Below the pieces are notes generated by a model that saw only the letters and a list, made by a program, of their open reading frames with translations, was not told the DNA's origin and did no database searches. This document shows positions 63,701-64,000 of a stretch of DNA of 64,000 bases, piece after piece. Where the stretch lies: contig VSNQ01000001.1 in assembly GCA_009774395.1 (NCBI GenBank), forward strand, positions 17,538 to 81,537, given 5' to 3'. The DNA is from Lachnospiraceae bacterium (lineage in GTDB: Bacteria > Bacillota > Clostridia > Lachnospirales > Lachnospiraceae). Every line of letters starts with the position of its first letter. Position 1 is the stretch's first letter. The position numbers and the translations under genes were made by a program.

Positions 63701-64000
63701 CGTCGTTTCACCTTCTGTTGCTTCGTTTTCTGTCGTTTCACCTTCTGCCGTTTCTAAATCTGTAATCTCCTCTGTTCCTGCTGTTTCTGTTTCCACATCC
63801 TCTGTACTTGTAGAATCGCCCTCACTTTCTTCTTCTGTTTTACTTTCGTTGGTTTCAGAAGTTTCTGTTTCTGGCGTTTCTGTTTCTGATGTATTTGTAC
63901 TTGATGTTTCTGTTTCCGAATTTTCTACATCTGGATTCTCTGTATTTGATGTTTCTGTTTTTGAATCCTCTACATCTGGATTCTCTGTATTTGATGTTTC
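57779..64000 (-). CDS. giant secreted GLUG/Big-2 repeat surface protein (5' end outside window)
   Basis: The frame is open to the window edge; 2073 residues are visible and the signal peptide is missing. Order: a Thr/Glu/Ser-rich stretch of about 130 residues with tandem 15-residue repeats (encoded at 63919-64000); a GLUG-repeat region of about 450 residues (for example NVGGIVGLYNG, NIGGIAATTSG); a Listeria-Bacteroides-type repeat (VVYELNGG and LYAKWKN); then about 14 Big-2-like domains with the V-W-x-S-x-x-x-x-V and TATAADGSG patterns. There is no LPXTG at the C-terminus, so anchoring must be through the missing N-terminus or by glycan binding. Probably an adhesin or S-layer-associated protein. 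Confidence 0.85.
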   Translation of the reverse strand, partial: ETSNTENPDVEDSKTETSNTENPDVENSETETSSTNTSETETPETETSETNESKTEEESEGDSTSTEDVETETAGTEEITDLETAEGETTENEATEGETTEEETTESETTEEETSVPIPEVDASVHIFKAKKALSLFRVVAPRAYASAQDPVEITTNEYRIENRDQFFGFLTGKMDYDGCTVTLACNIDMKSEEAAFGGRFAGTFDGNGYSIQNLKVEQGLFPVIQSGATVKNLHISNASMTGKRSAGVIAGRNDGTIIKCVVTGNLEASNDMDFTAGIVGTNEGNVENCVFAGRITAAAGTVDAEKDIAGIVGRNNGVVQSCYAVGSINTKAAVVAGIAGTNTSRESESIKNCANYMSIEGAYTIAGIVGINEGDVVGCTNYGTIRQKNNAQEVGEAGGIAAQNKLGTISGCYNYANVSGEDKNIGGIAATTSGVITKCGNNGSVTGLANVGGIVGLYNGNREYSISECFNQGNINGNGRTIKAVGIGGILGSTGEGYKVPIDNCYNTGNIRATKATQYLGGIAGVIYKGTILNCYNAGNVTGDDGSYAAMLVGFLGKEEDTSYANCLYVGNERTIAFFREEGGVSDVEMAKTTSDLKSQDILAILGGSFSSDSGGYINEGYPILNGQAEPSYRYPVVYELNGGYAGNTYFELINQDSTANKPEDPTKNYAEFQGWCSDTGLNVSYDFSTQIKTPVILYAKWKNDIIVEDMELLQDNIEMIIGEEYAIKVRFTPEKAKNAEMVWDSDDSSVVTVDDKGNIKAQAAGKATIKGTLKDNSLAKVLKLSVVVTNKDSIIHIRKADDGVEVDKLKIAVKESVTLEAVMKGISENAKVQWDPTNNEYIKLVPKIDGWGNPKATIEGIKPTPSGGAVEVNFSVVDGEKISVKSISVTVLPLATGVKVKLGDEDVTDKTVIYDLVTKKFIAVGTKKLNKAVEELSAVISPSDASQKVTWSSNNSSVVKFEDKESGVVTGNISGTAEVTAMTKDGSNKAGKTTIRTKRIVQSFVLEPKEVDKNMPVVLDSQGRVLLTSGCSVRLVPKFTPTDVTDEGLKWEMNPKNCLEIDAEKKIITAKDVKSETKVTLTATSLDGGGASYEMEFVIIPKVEAIEIYDTRDMKRPVNGKTIGVNPETDGKTFTLRVKNKPDYASQIVLWKSANTSVAAVTDHEDGSCTVTVNGYGKTDIIATAADGSGVTASVTVNVSSLVSSIVITGSNKVAIGGKIKLKAEVFPKSAANQAVVWETNMTSRASVNKTTGEVTGIEKGLVVIKATAADGGGATETFAIMVTEPVKTFDLMIPDGNTDLEDDVIVTDKVVGIDLDAGMETYTLAARILPEEASQAVSWKSSNEKIATVDEKGIITAKSLGKAVITATTTDGTQKTATTTVNVATLVRSISISGSHYVSAGQSIQLHAEVKDKDAANKSVNWKSSDKNAIIVDDSGLVTAVSRTGEAMAKITAEAADGSGKYAEHIIYVMGKSDKIAITEFDGRFVEASKKSELNIQDIKNRSRRVSFIAELSGGSNDQGAYHKEVEWITSNKSVAEVYSVQNNYNDSEAQIQIKKEGTVTITARTTDGSNREDSYTLNIIDTDPDVVIKGPKQVANGKKIQLSTEGSVAVTWSSLDPSLATVNANGKVTAKKNVSGTATITATSTKGAQKTDVYYVEVSPAVSSVDILVDGVSVKNTKVGMDLIKGYTMDEGKTWNSNLTLYASVADTCDNRVTWKSSKTAVATVDENGNVEIKKNGTAVITATATDGSGKKAKVTLVIAKQITKIEPEDGIQDIYVGYKKSVQLKLAYKPLAATTKKVTWESADKSLVSVNKNGKVTVKKPFGSGDYDTSSDNNVIITARAADGGKAFCEFRIHFVAPATKVQVVERMDNVDKEYVSIVGIDIDTNDAKTTLKANLTSTNSYAYQYGVSQKVTWKTSNASIAEVTPNLDGSCTITGLKTGKVTITATAADGSKKSGKVTVYVGKLIKSIETTKDIQEFKDAEGREVITLYAKSIKNKKTLQLSDKLIVNPITATNKKLTYKSSNSKLVSVNSSGKLTAKKRGAEDVIITITTNDGSGVKKEIVVRVLQ
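63926..64000. repeat. 45-bp tandem repeat in the Thr/Glu-rich part of the surface protein
   Basis: A unit beginning ACATCTGGATTCTCTGTATT recurs after exactly 45 bp and runs into the window edge. It encodes the 15-residue repeat SNTENPDVE with flanking S/T/E residues. It keeps the reading frame, so copy-number change would alter only the length of the exposed stalk. Confidence 0.8.

Noticed and set aside
1..64000. tRNA, rRNA, riboswitch or complete insertion sequence
   Set aside because: No cloverleaf, conserved rRNA block, known aptamer core or transposase gene was recognised in either strand.

Overview
The window looks like chromosomal DNA of a low-to-moderate GC Gram-positive of the Clostridia, most likely a gut Lachnospiraceae-type organism. 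This is an inference from strong AGGAGG-type ribosome binding sites, codon use, PglK-type ABC flippases, a GLUG/Big-2 surface protein and the families present; no rRNA or tRNA gene is here to fix the taxonomy. Nearly every gene lies on the minus strand, so transcription runs from high to low coordinates. The whole window is one very large surface-glycan biosynthesis locus, roughly positions 1-57300, following a giant surface protein at the right edge.

Right edge to left: 57779-64000 encodes a partial giant secreted protein (Thr/Glu-rich repeats, GLUG repeats, one Listeria-Bacteroides-type repeat, about 14 Big-2 domains) ending at an intrinsic terminator. Then come asnB-type amidotransferase, a UbiA-type prenyltransferase and a HAD phosphatase (53279-57268), one plus-strand acyltransferase (51957-53180), and a minus-strand run with multispanning membrane proteins of GT-C or related type, a GDSL esterase, a B12-binding radical SAM enzyme, an AlgI/AlgJ-like O-acylation pair, two PglK-like ABC exporters, a Wzy-like polymerase, a dTDP-3-amino-sugar pair (FdtA/FdtB-like), and about 20 glycosyltransferases.

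The most striking content is the set of glycosyltransferase families best known from vertebrate glycan synthesis: three GT11 (alpha-1,2-fucosyltransferase) genes, one GT6 (ABO blood-group transferase family, with the bacterial NxN in place of DxD), one GT14 (core-2/I-branching family) and one GT17 (bisecting GlcNAc transferase family). The GT11-GT2-GT6 trio at 1-2748 is tightly spaced and could build a blood-group A- or B-like determinant. This is inference, testable biochemically.

Three accessory modules sit among the sugar genes: a Septu-like PtuA/PtuB anti-phage pair (2816-4817) preceded by a highly palindromic 350-bp leader, a Uma2-type nuclease-fold gene (7153-7734), and a GNAT toxin/antitoxin-like pair (8956-9673) with its own promoter and terminator. 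The intergenic gaps carry several families of palindromic, MITE-like repeats and short tandem duplications, suggesting that the locus was assembled and is still changing by recombination. No CRISPR array, complete insertion sequence, tRNA or rRNA was seen.
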